NCBI GenBank assembly: GCA_946623485.1
Contig: CAMORF010000115.1
Coordinates: 1-7,011, forward strand
Length of the DNA: 7,011 nucleotides
Origin: an uncultured Clostridia bacterium
GTDB taxonomy: Bacteria; Bacillota; Clostridia; Lachnospirales; Lachnospiraceae
Direction of reading: 5' to 3'
The notes under the pieces were generated by a model. That model was not told the DNA's origin, ran no database searches, and was given only the letters and a program-made list of their open reading frames with translations. Below, one piece after another: positions 1 to 6,900 of this stretch (within the stretch, counting starts at the first letter, position 1; each line of letters opens with the position of its first letter). The position numbers and the translations under genes were made by a program.

Positions 1-108
1 CGGAATGCCTTCTGCAAGTCTGGCTTCCGGAATGCCTCTTGCAAGTCTGGCTTGCGGGATGTTTTCTCCATATCTGTTTTCGGGAATGCGTTTTACCGGT
101 CTGTCTTA
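1..108 (+). repeat. 27-bp tandem repeat, four units, in frame at the comEC N-terminus
   Basis: Four consecutive 27-base units lie at 1-27, 28-54, 55-81 and 82-108. Units 1 and 2 match at 24 of 27 positions. Units 3 and 4 each match unit 1 at 19 of 27. Because 27 is a multiple of three, the comEC frame reads them as 9-residue repeats: RNAFCKSGF, RNASCKSGL, RDVFSISVF and GNAFYRSVL. The array ends just before the first membrane helix (RRPLFPAALLL). The first unit touches the window edge, so more copies may lie upstream. The gradient, with near-identical outer copies and diverged copies toward the gene body, suggests recent duplication at the 5' side. It is not known whether units 1 and 2 are translated. 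Confidence 0.85.
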
Positions 109-2511
109 AGGCGTCCGCTGTTTCCGGCTGCCTTGCTTCTCATATGCCTGATCCTGGCCGGCAGGTTCCCTGGCTGCGTTGATCCGGAAGGGAAGGCATA
201 CAGCATTGCTGACAGAAGAAGAATGTCTGTTTCCGGAATTGTGGTGAACCGTGAGTGCACGGCCAATGGATACCGGCTGATGCTGGATCACCTGGTGTTT
301 CTGAATCCCGGGAAGGAGAATGGGCAGGCTTTGCTCCGCACGGTGACGGACAGCCTGAACCATGTGATTACTGCCGGCGACCGGCTTCAGGTATTCCTGT
401 CTGACGGACAGGAGCAAAACGAAGGGATGTATGGGATAAGACCGGATGAAGGCACGCTGCCAGGGTATGGAAGCACAAAGGAAGACCAAAGCGATCTATT
501 TTCCTCAGTCCGGATTGGCGACCGGATTGTCCTTCATGGGAAATGCACCCAGCCGGAACGTGCAACGAATCCTGGTCAGCTTGACATGCGAAAGTATTAC
601 CTTTCCCGCAGAATCATCCTGAAAATGGGTGAGGTTCAGCTCCTGGAACGGGACCGGCCTTCTTTCAGTGTGTGGCTTGGTTTTCGCAATTATCTTGCGC
701 ATCTGAGAATCGGGATGCAGATGGGACTTTCCTCTGTCTTTGGGCCGGAGGATGCAGCCCAGGCTGCCTCTTTCCTTCTGGGGGAAGGATCCGGGCTTGA
801 CAGCGGAACCAGGCAGCTTTTCCGGGATGGCGGGCTTTCCTGGCTGGTGTGTGTGTCCGGTCTGCATATTTCATTGACCGGCATGATGCTTTACCGGCTT
901 CTCAGAAAGAGGCGGCTGCCGTTTGCCGTTTCTGCCGCCTGTGCCTTTGCCTGGGCACTCAGCTACGCCTTTCTGACCGGGTTTGGCCTGTCTGCGCAGA
1001 GGGTACTGGTTACGTTTGGCATGTGGCTTGGCGCGCAGGTTTTCGGGCGTACCAGGGATACGCTGAGCGCTTTGTCGGCAGCTGCTGTAATCGTTCTTGT
1101 AAGGCAGCCGGCCGCGGTCTGGGACAGCTCCTTTCTGCTGTCAGGTGTCTGCATCCTGTCAATGGATTATCTCACGCCTGTTTTTTCAAGGATCCTGAGG
1201 CCCGCAATCTCATGGCAGAGATCCCTCACAAAAGCCTTTGCGCTCTATGCGGGATCCTTGCCGGCTGTATTATGGTTTTTCTATCAGACAACGCCATATA
1301 CATTTTTACTGTATCCGGTGATGCCGGCATGGATGGGGCTTACGATCGGTTTCAGCCTGGCAGGAAGCATCTGCGGGTATGCGTTTTTTGAGACAGGCAT
1401 CCCGCTTTTCGCAGGAGCCGGGAAGGCATTCGCGTGGCCGGGAAGGATGATGCTGAAGCTGCTGAAGGAAGTCTGTTTTCTGGAACGGAAGATTCCCTGC
1501 AGTGTATTGATCCTGGGCAGGCCGGCAGCCTGGCAGATGCTGCTGTATTATGCGGTACTGATTCTGTTTTCGTATCGTGTGAGCAGAATGGGGCCGGGAC
1601 ATTTTTGCAAGGACAGACGTAAAAACCTGGCAAGCCCGCTTGTGCGCACGCGTTCGGCGTTTGCTTCCATGCTTTGTGCCATTATCCTGATGATCAGTCT
1701 GCGGCAGCGCCCGGCATTCCGGTTTACCTGCCTTGATATCGGGCAGGGAAGCTGCAATCTGATCGTGCATGACAGATCGGTCATCTTGTTTGACGCAGGA
1801 TCCAGCTCGGTGGAAAATGTCTGGCGGTACCGCATCGATCCGGTTTTGAAATATTACGGAATCCGGAAGGTTGACATGGTATTCCTGTCCCACGCGGATC
1901 TGGACCACATCAATGGAATGGAACAGATGCTGTCCTTGTATACAAAGAATCTGTGCGGGCAGAACGCGGCAGATGTCACAATCGGGAAAGTGATCCTTCC
2001 TGCGCTTCCTGTGTATGAAGACAGATGGAATGGAATCCTGGAATTGGCGGCCAGGCAGGGGATCATGGTCTGCGGGGCAGGGGCGGGAAGCCGGATGGAG
2101 CTGGATGGGATGGAATTGGAGGTCTTACATCCGTCACCGGGCCGTCTTACGGGAAATGCAAATGAAGATTGTATCGTCATGCTGGCTGCTTTCCGGGATC
2201 TTCGGATCCTTCTCATGGGAGACCTGGAGAAGGAAGGCGAGGCAAAGTTTGTCAGGGACCTGCAGGCAAGCCGGCTGTTTCCATCCTTGTCCGGGCAGGG
2301 GAAGCTGGTTTTGATTGCTGGTCATCACGGGAGCAAGTATGCTACTTCTGAGGCGCTGCTTGAGATGGTAAAGCCTGATGCCGTCCTGATATCCTGCGGA
2401 AAAAACAACCGTTACGGGCACCCTGCCGGTGAGATGCTCCGGCGCCTTGAGCAGGCGCGCATTCCGTATCATCGTACGGATCTGGAGGGGGCGATTCGCG
2501 TTTCCAACTGA
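1..2511 (+). CDS. comEC: ComEC/Rec2-type DNA uptake channel protein, 5' end open at window edge
   Basis: ComEC forms the inner-membrane channel that passes single-stranded DNA into the cytoplasm during natural transformation. Residues are numbered from the TTG at 52. A membrane segment (about 22-38) is followed by a soluble DUF4131/OB-like region (about 50-200), with GDRIVLHG at 156-163. The competence membrane domain (about 235-510) holds FLLGEGSGLDSG (241-252), VSGLHISL (268-275) and several hydrophobic helices. A further helix lies near 537-550. The C-terminal metallo-beta-lactamase-like domain (about 556-815) has LDIGQGS (561-567), FDAGS (580-584), the metal motif SHADLDH (613-619), MGDLEKEG (722-729), GHHGS (757-761) and YGHP (788-791). 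All three domains are present, as in full-length ComEC. The frame stays open to base 1 and the TTG at 52 has no Shine-Dalgarno sequence, so the true start may lie upstream. Odd points are Trp264 where many relatives have His, Ser567 where the family often has Asp (DVGQGD), and an N-terminal repeat. Function is very likely; actual competence is not shown. Confidence 0.93.
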   Translation, partial: RNAFCKSGFRNASCKSGLRDVFSISVFGNAFYRSVLRRPLFPAALLLICLILAGRFPGCVDPEGKAYSIADRRRMSVSGIVVNRECTANGYRLMLDHLVFLNPGKENGQALLRTVTDSLNHVITAGDRLQVFLSDGQEQNEGMYGIRPDEGTLPGYGSTKEDQSDLFSSVRIGDRIVLHGKCTQPERATNPGQLDMRKYYLSRRIILKMGEVQLLERDRPSFSVWLGFRNYLAHLRIGMQMGLSSVFGPEDAAQAASFLLGEGSGLDSGTRQLFRDGGLSWLVCVSGLHISLTGMMLYRLLRKRRLPFAVSAACAFAWALSYAFLTGFGLSAQRVLVTFGMWLGAQVFGRTRDTLSALSAAAVIVLVRQPAAVWDSSFLLSGVCILSMDYLTPVFSRILRPAISWQRSLTKAFALYAGSLPAVLWFFYQTTPYTFLLYPVMPAWMGLTIGFSLAGSICGYAFFETGIPLFAGAGKAFAWPGRMMLKLLKEVCFLERKIPCSVLILGRPAAWQMLLYYAVLILFSYRVSRMGPGHFCKDRRKNLASPLVRTRSAFASMLCAIILMISLRQRPAFRFTCLDIGQGSCNLIVHDRSVILFDAGSSSVENVWRYRIDPVLKYYGIRKVDMVFLSHADLDHINGMEQMLSLYTKNLCGQNAADVTIGKVILPALPVYEDRWNGILELAARQGIMVCGAGAGSRMELDGMELEVLHPSPGRLTGNANEDCIVMLAAFRDLRILLMGDLEKEGEAKFVRDLQASRLFPSLSGQGKLVLIAGHHGSKYATSEALLEMVKPDAVLISCGKNNRYGHPAGEMLRRLEQARIPYHRTDLEGAIRVSN

Positions 2512-2570
2512 ACAGGCGGGCGTAAAAATGCAAAACGTTATTTGCGTTTGCGATATATTTCAAAAAGCAA

Positions 2571-2599
2571 GTGTTTTTTTGAGTGAAATCAGATATACT
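2571..2599 (+). promoter_or_regulatory. possible sigma-A-type promoter upstream of the EAL gene
   Basis: The 138-base gap after comEC is clearly A/T-richer than the flanking genes. TATACT at 2594-2599 is a good -10 candidate. The hexamer 17 bases upstream (GTGTTT, 2571-2576) is a poor -35, and TTGAGT at 2579 lies too close (9-base spacer). A start near 2606 would give a leader of about 44 bases. The ribosome site GGAGG at 2638-2642 lies seven bases before the ATG at 2650 and supports that start. An A/T-only inverted repeat at 2561-2581 is too weak to call a terminator. Confidence 0.35.
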
Positions 2600-2649
2600 A
2601 AAGATAGCTATTAGACGGTATCAGATCCTTAGATCATGGAGGCACCCCT

Positions 2650-4797
2650 ATGTCTGTGATGAATCAGATAGACAGCAGCTATGAGCGGGATGAATTAACC
2701 GGTCTTTTGTCGATGGATGGAATTATCCAATACCTACAGAACGGTTATTCCGGAAAGTGCAAGTATGGCTGCATGGTCTACATGAGCATTCCCATGTTCA
2801 AGACTTTGAATGTACGCTATGGATACGAACATGGAAACCGTTTTCTTCGTGCAGTAGCAGATGGCGTCCTGGAGATCCTCCCCTGCGCATATGCGGCAAG
2901 GGAGAGTTCCCATCATTTTGTGTTCATGATTCCGGGGATGGAAGCGGACCAGGTAAAGGAAGGGCTTCATAAGCTTCAGAACCAGGTAAACCACATTCCA
3001 AGGGGGGACAGGATTTCCCTGAAAGCGGGGATCGCCCATTGCTCCAGCCCGCCGGATCCCTTTGAAACCATGGACCGTGCCCGCCAGGCATGTTTTTATG
3101 CAGAGCGGCACAAAGAGTCATTTCAGGTATTTGATGAGCAGGTCTCAAAGGAACTCAGATTCCAGCAATACCTGGTAAGCAACTTTGACGAAGCATTGGA
3201 GAGAGGGGATATTCAGCCCTTCTACCAGCCTGAGGTCCGTGTCCTGACAGGAGAGTGCTGCGGGTATGAGGCGTTGGCCCGATGGATTGATCAGCGGTAT
3301 GGCATGATTTCACCGGGCATCTTTATCCCATTGTTTGAGCAGGAAGCTCTGGTGCATAAGCTGGACATGCATATCATCCGGATGGTGTGCAAGGATTTGC
3401 GCTATGCGATTGATCATGCCTGGCAGGTTGTTCCGGTATCCGTCAACCTGTCCCGGGTTGATTTCCGGATGATAGATGTAATCCGGGAGATTGAGAAGTG
3501 CAGGGAGGATTATGACATTCCCAGACGCTTGCTTCATATTGAGATCACCGAGAGTGCCGTTGCCGAGGGCGAGGAATTTTTGGCGAGCATCATTGACCAG
3601 TTCCGCGAACTGGGGTATCAGATCTGGATGGATGACTTCGGATCCGGGTACAGCTCTCTGAATAACCTCCAGATGTATCATTTTGATGTGCTCAAGATTG
3701 ACATGTCTTTCCTGAAACAGCTGCCGGAGAGCCCGCGCACCAGGATTATCATTGCTTCGGTTGTCAATATGGCAAAACGTCTGGGCATGCAGACACTTGC
3801 TGAGGGAGTTGAGACAAAGGAGCAGTATGAGTTCCTGCTTGAGGTGGGATGTGAGAAGCTGCAGGGCTTTCTGTTTGGAAGGCCTGAGCGCCTGATCCGC
3901 ACGCCTGAGGGCTGTTATTTTAAAAAGGATTCAGACGGGACGAAGATCATGGAGACACCTGCCCGGCGCAGATATTATTCGAAGATCGGGAAGGTCAACA
4001 TGCTGAGCCCCACGCCGATGGAAGAAGAGATTCTGCAGGAGAAGAACAGGCTTCCCATTACAGTGCTGGAGACAACGGATACCGGAGAGATCCATTTCCT
4101 GTATGGAAATGAAGCATATAAGCGGTTTCTGCATTCCGTGAAGATCGAAACCCTGGAAGCAGCACAGAAGCGTTCCAATGAACAGTATCTTGCGGAGAAT
4201 ACTGCCTTCCTGCGTCTTGCAAGGAGGGCAGAGGCTGCAGGAAGAATGCAGGGGGAACTCCTGATCAATGGTGTTCTGTTCAATACGGACATCATGTTCA
4301 TCACCCGTGAAGGCGACCGGGCAGCGTTTCTTACGATTGTCAAGGAGCTGGGGCAAAGATCGAGCGAAAAGCAGATTCAGGGGATCTCTGTTGCAGAGGA
4401 ATACTTGCTGGGCGCTTATTTCCGGATTGACCTGTTTGATGAGAACGGTACGGTTGTAAATCTCTATCTGGATGCGGATCAGCGGAAGCTGACGGATCTG
4501 GATTCGGATTCGGTCCGGCTGGTCAGGCAGTACGCGGAACGTTATATCTGCCCGGAAGAGAGCGAAAGCTTCTGCGCATTTTATGATATGGATTCGATCC
4601 TGGAACGGGTGAAGCAAAACGGCGGGCATCATGTTACAAAGTTTTTCCACTCCGCGATCGAAGGAGAGAGAGGAAAACTGCAGAATTACACGATCATTCC
4701 ATTTAAGGTCATGCAGCGCTGGAACTATCTCTCCTTGTGCCAGTATCCGGAGATCCCGCCAAGGGAGATCCTGGAAGAGCTGATTGGGATGGAATGA
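2650..4797 (+). CDS. c-di-GMP phosphodiesterase: degenerate GGDEF, intact EAL, two C-terminal PAS-like domains
   Basis: This 715-residue protein has no signal peptide or membrane segment and should act in the cytoplasm, hydrolysing cyclic di-GMP to pGpG. The N-terminal GGDEF-like domain (about 10-162) begins with DELTGLL (14-20), but its signature is SSHHF (86-90) and no RxxD inhibitory site is seen, so cyclase activity is unlikely. The EAL domain (about 170-415) keeps every catalytic signature visible to me: YEALARW (206-212, Glu207), VNLSR (Asn266), EITES (Glu298, Glu301), DDFGSGYSSL (328-337), LKID (Lys349), AEGVE (Glu385, Glu388) and LQGFLFGRP (Gln405). Regions 468-565 and 580-700 look like PAS or PAS-like folds, inferred from patterns such as GEIHFLYGNEAYKRFL and FRIDLFDENGTVV. 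A good ribosome site (GGAGG, 2638-2642) fixes the start. The degenerate GGDEF may bind GTP or mediate dimerisation, as known for some composite proteins; that is inference here. The protease gene follows 66 bases downstream. Confidence 0.93.
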   Translation: MSVMNQIDSSYERDELTGLLSMDGIIQYLQNGYSGKCKYGCMVYMSIPMFKTLNVRYGYEHGNRFLRAVADGVLEILPCAYAARESSHHFVFMIPGMEADQVKEGLHKLQNQVNHIPRGDRISLKAGIAHCSSPPDPFETMDRARQACFYAERHKESFQVFDEQVSKELRFQQYLVSNFDEALERGDIQPFYQPEVRVLTGECCGYEALARWIDQRYGMISPGIFIPLFEQEALVHKLDMHIIRMVCKDLRYAIDHAWQVVPVSVNLSRVDFRMIDVIREIEKCREDYDIPRRLLHIEITESAVAEGEEFLASIIDQFRELGYQIWMDDFGSGYSSLNNLQMYHFDVLKIDMSFLKQLPESPRTRIIIASVVNMAKRLGMQTLAEGVETKEQYEFLLEVGCEKLQGFLFGRPERLIRTPEGCYFKKDSDGTKIMETPARRRYYSKIGKVNMLSPTPMEEEILQEKNRLPITVLETTDTGEIHFLYGNEAYKRFLHSVKIETLEAAQKRSNEQYLAENTAFLRLARRAEAAGRMQGELLINGVLFNTDIMFITREGDRAAFLTIVKELGQRSSEKQIQGISVAEEYLLGAYFRIDLFDENGTVVNLYLDADQRKLTDLDSDSVRLVRQYAERYICPEESESFCAFYDMDSILERVKQNGGHHVTKFFHSAIEGERGKLQNYTIIPFKVMQRWNYLSLCQYPEIPPREILEELIGME

Positions 4798-4814
4798 CCG
4801 GGGCAAGTGCCCGG
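4798..4814 (+). other. GC-rich inverted repeat immediately after the EAL gene stop codon
   Basis: CCGGG (4798-4802) pairs with CCCGG (4810-4814) around a 7-base loop, starting one base after the TGA. No T-run follows (AACGGATGA), so it is not a standard rho-independent terminator. It could be a partial stop, an RNA-stability or processing element between two co-transcribed genes, or chance. Confidence 0.5.
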
Positions 4815-4863
4815 AACGGATGATGAGATTGTATGGAAAGGATGACAGCTGGATAAGCAGCAT

Positions 4864-6795
4864 ATGGATCAGAGAATGGCAGATGACATGGAATTCCAGA
4901 TTTATAAAAATGTGAACAGGTGCTTTTGGCTGCGCAGCCTGCTCTTTTTCACCATACTGTCAGGAGTCTGGATCTTATCTTTCTCCCGGAGTGTGTGTGC
5001 GGATTCGCTTCCGGTTTTGTCTGACAGCCGGTTCCGGTCTGAACTGATTGATATGACGGGAGCGTATGACAGGGCGGTAACGGAGCAGGAGGCGGAGCGT
5101 AATCCGTACATCAATGGACGGCTGATCGTCCTGACAAAGGATGGAACCCTGGATCCGGAAACATATGGCGCGGAAAGTGCGATCCGGAACCGGGAGGGAT
5201 GCTATATTCTCCAGTTCGCGAATTCTGTGGACGCAAGAAAAGCGGCCATTGCGCTTGCGAGGGATGCGTCTGTTCTTTCCGTGGAACCGGACGTTCCTCT
5301 TTTTGCCCAGCAGATATCGTTTTCTGCCCAGGCATCGCAGGTTCCCGGCAATTGGGGGACTTCCTATACCGGATGTGACGCATATGCGAACTATATCAGC
5401 CAGAAGGGAAACAGTACGGTTGTCCGTGTGGCCGTCATTGACTCAGGGATCCGAAAGACGCATGAATTGTTCAACGGCCGGATCAGCTCGATCGGGGAAT
5501 ACGATTTTATCAACAATGACAAGGATGCTACGGACGATAACGGCCATGGTACTATGGTTGCGGGGGTTGTCGCGGAGTGTACGCCCGGGCTGAACCAGAT
5601 AAAACTGATTCCTGTCAAGGCGCTGGATTCCAACGGTGAGACTGAGGTTTCCACGATCATGATTGCACTCAGGACGCTTGCAGGAAAGAGTTCCGGGGGA
5701 GGACAGTATTATCGGAATGCAGAGGTGATTAATCTTAGTTTTGTATCCGTAACTGCCATCCGTAACTCCACCGTCCTGAAGAAGGAAATTGCTGACGCGA
5801 CTTCGGCCGGGGCTGTTGTCGTTCTGGCTGCCGGTAACCAGAATGAAGATACAGCGGTTCACCCGCCGGCGAATATTACGGACGCGGATGCGCCGGGCAG
5901 TGTGATTGTTGCGTCCTGTGACAGCAGCGGTAAGCCGTCCAATTTTTCGAATTACGGCGCCAGTGTTGATCTGTGCGCGCCGGGATCGAATGTGGTTACA
6001 GCATATTATTCCTCGAACAATGCATATGCTGTGTGCAATGGGTCCTCTTTTTCCGCGCCATGCGTATGCGCGGCAGCTGCGATGCTGAAAGCGGTAGAGG
6101 CATCCCTGAGTCCGTTTGATGTAGAAAAGAGACTCGAAACATACGTCAAACCAATCAACGATTCCTCCGGCCGAAAGTATGGGACAGGCATTCTGGATAT
6201 GACAAAGGGGATTGCCGCAAGCCAGCCTGCTCCGAAGGATCCGGAGCCGGATCCGCAGCCGGACCCGGGAACCGTTCAATATCCAGGCTCTAATCCGCGC
6301 GCGAATATTCTTTATCAGGTTCCGTTGAAAAAGAATACGAAAACTTCCGCGCTGCGGGTAGAGGGGCTGGCCGGCGGGGATACTGTTGACCAATGGAAGT
6401 CTTCCGCTTCGGACAAGGTACAGGTGACCGGGAAGGCGGATGGAACCTGCCAGGTCATTGCCGGCAGTAAAACCGGAAAGGCCGTGATCACTGCAAAAAC
6501 AGCAAGCGGCAAGGAAGTACGCTTCCGGGTCAAGGTGCTGAAGGGAATCGTTAAAACAAAAAAGATCATTGTCGAGTCGAAAACACTGACGATGCCTGCG
6601 GGCAGTAAAAAAGCGCTGGCGATTAAGCTTTACCCTGTTACCTCGACGGAAAAAATAAAGTATTCTTCAAGCTCGAAAAAAATTGTGAACGTTACGAAGA
6701 AAGGCGTCCTTACGGCAAAGGCAAAAGGAACCGCAGTGATCACGGTTACGAGCGGAAGCAAAAAGGTCAGAATCAAGGTCAGGGTAACCGGATGA
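4864..6795 (+). CDS. Secreted subtilisin-family (S8) serine protease with propeptide and two Ig-like (BIG2-type) domains
   Basis: This 643-residue exported protease opens with a signal peptide: hydrophobic core about 25-40, likely signal peptidase I cut after VCA (44-46). A propeptide (about 47-150) has an I9-inhibitor-like stretch ending near SVEPDVPLF. The S8 catalytic domain (about 160-450) shows Asp193 in AVIDSGI, His228 in DNGHGTMVAG, the oxyanion Asn325 in LAAGNQN, and Ser395 in NGSSFSAP. The triad is complete, so activity is likely. The usual HVAG after the serine motif is CVCA. A DP-rich linker (459-468) leads to two bacterial Ig-like domains (about 482-558 and 563-641). The last is strongly basic, with 18 Lys and 2 Arg against 2 Glu in 561-643, fitting cell-wall or anionic-polymer binding; no LPXTG sorting signal is present. 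The ribosome site for 4864 is weak (GGATAAG, 4851-4857). In-frame ATGs at 4876 and 4888 are alternatives, and the latter gives a more typical signal peptide. No promoter is evident in the 66-base gap, suggesting co-transcription with the EAL gene. The substrate is unknown. Confidence 0.93.
   Translation: MDQRMADDMEFQIYKNVNRCFWLRSLLFFTILSGVWILSFSRSVCADSLPVLSDSRFRSELIDMTGAYDRAVTEQEAERNPYINGRLIVLTKDGTLDPETYGAESAIRNREGCYILQFANSVDARKAAIALARDASVLSVEPDVPLFAQQISFSAQASQVPGNWGTSYTGCDAYANYISQKGNSTVVRVAVIDSGIRKTHELFNGRISSIGEYDFINNDKDATDDNGHGTMVAGVVAECTPGLNQIKLIPVKALDSNGETEVSTIMIALRTLAGKSSGGGQYYRNAEVINLSFVSVTAIRNSTVLKKEIADATSAGAVVVLAAGNQNEDTAVHPPANITDADAPGSVIVASCDSSGKPSNFSNYGASVDLCAPGSNVVTAYYSSNNAYAVCNGSSFSAPCVCAAAAMLKAVEASLSPFDVEKRLETYVKPINDSSGRKYGTGILDMTKGIAASQPAPKDPEPDPQPDPGTVQYPGSNPRANILYQVPLKKNTKTSALRVEGLAGGDTVDQWKSSASDKVQVTGKADGTCQVIAGSKTGKAVITAKTASGKEVRFRVKVLKGIVKTKKIIVESKTLTMPAGSKKALAIKLYPVTSTEKIKYSSSSKKIVNVTKKGVLTAKAKGTAVITVTSGSKKVRIKVRVTG
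6238..6267 (+). repeat. 12-bp repeat encoding the DP-rich linker of the protease
   Basis: Two 12-base units (6238-6249 and 6250-6261) differ at one position. A 6-base partial third copy (6262-6267) also differs by one base. They encode DPEPDPQPDP at residues 459-468. This acidic, proline-rich spacer separates the catalytic domain from the Ig-like domains and is expected to be extended. Confidence 0.7.
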
Positions 6796-6846
6796 CCTGG
6801 ATGATGAATCCATGGAATCGATGATTCTCGACAAAGAGAGGAACCC

Positions 6847-6900
6847 ATGGAAAGAGATCAATTCATGAAAAGAGATCAATTCATGGAAAGAGATCAATTC
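6847..6900 (+). repeat. three 18-bp tandem repeats between the protease gene and the terminator
   Basis: Units lie at 6847-6864, 6865-6882 and 6883-6900. The first and third are identical (ATGGAAAGAGATCAATTC); the middle one has a single G to A change at its fourth base. The first seven bases of a fourth unit (ATGGAAA) run into the terminator stem. Each unit begins with ATG and carries a purine-rich GGAAAGAG (GAAAAGAG in the middle copy) upstream of the next ATG, at a spacing usable as a ribosome site. The units are in frame with one another. The copy number is typical of a site that changes by slippage. Confidence 0.95.

Noticed and set aside
2561..2581. Possible terminator for comEC (CAAAAA ... 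TTTTTTG)
   Set aside because: The stem would be almost only A-T pairs with no G/C core, too weak for a rho-independent terminator.
2528..2614. 28-codon ATG frame in the gap after comEC
   Set aside because: It has a poor ribosome site and overlaps the likely -10 element. The peptide has no recognisable feature, and the A/T-rich gap makes short frames likely by chance.
2512..2649. c-di-GMP riboswitch in the leader of the EAL gene
   Set aside because: The gap is short and A/T-rich. I see no conserved GEMM-type core or paired helices, only a weak 5-bp stem at 2533-2549.
3931..4863. 310-codon open frame on the - strand inside the EAL gene
   Set aside because: It lies almost wholly antisense to a gene with clear domain motifs, its translation shows no recognisable domain, and such frames arise from codon bias in the real gene.
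4985..5010. Lipoprotein signal for the protease (Cys45)
   Set aside because: The residues before Cys45 are R-S-V, not a lipobox. A signal peptidase I cut after VCA fits better.
5443..6393. 316-codon open frame on the - strand inside the protease gene
   Set aside because: It is antisense to the catalytic domain with its complete triad. The translation is rich in Arg and Ile with no motif; it is a shadow frame.
6806..6827. Inverted repeat GAATC ... GATTC downstream of the protease
   Set aside because: A 5-bp A/T-rich stem with a 12-base loop is expected by chance; the strong terminator lies further on.
6847..6900. CRISPR array or iteron origin for the 18-bp repeats
   Set aside because: The units abut without spacers, there are only three, and no replication gene or cas gene is nearby.
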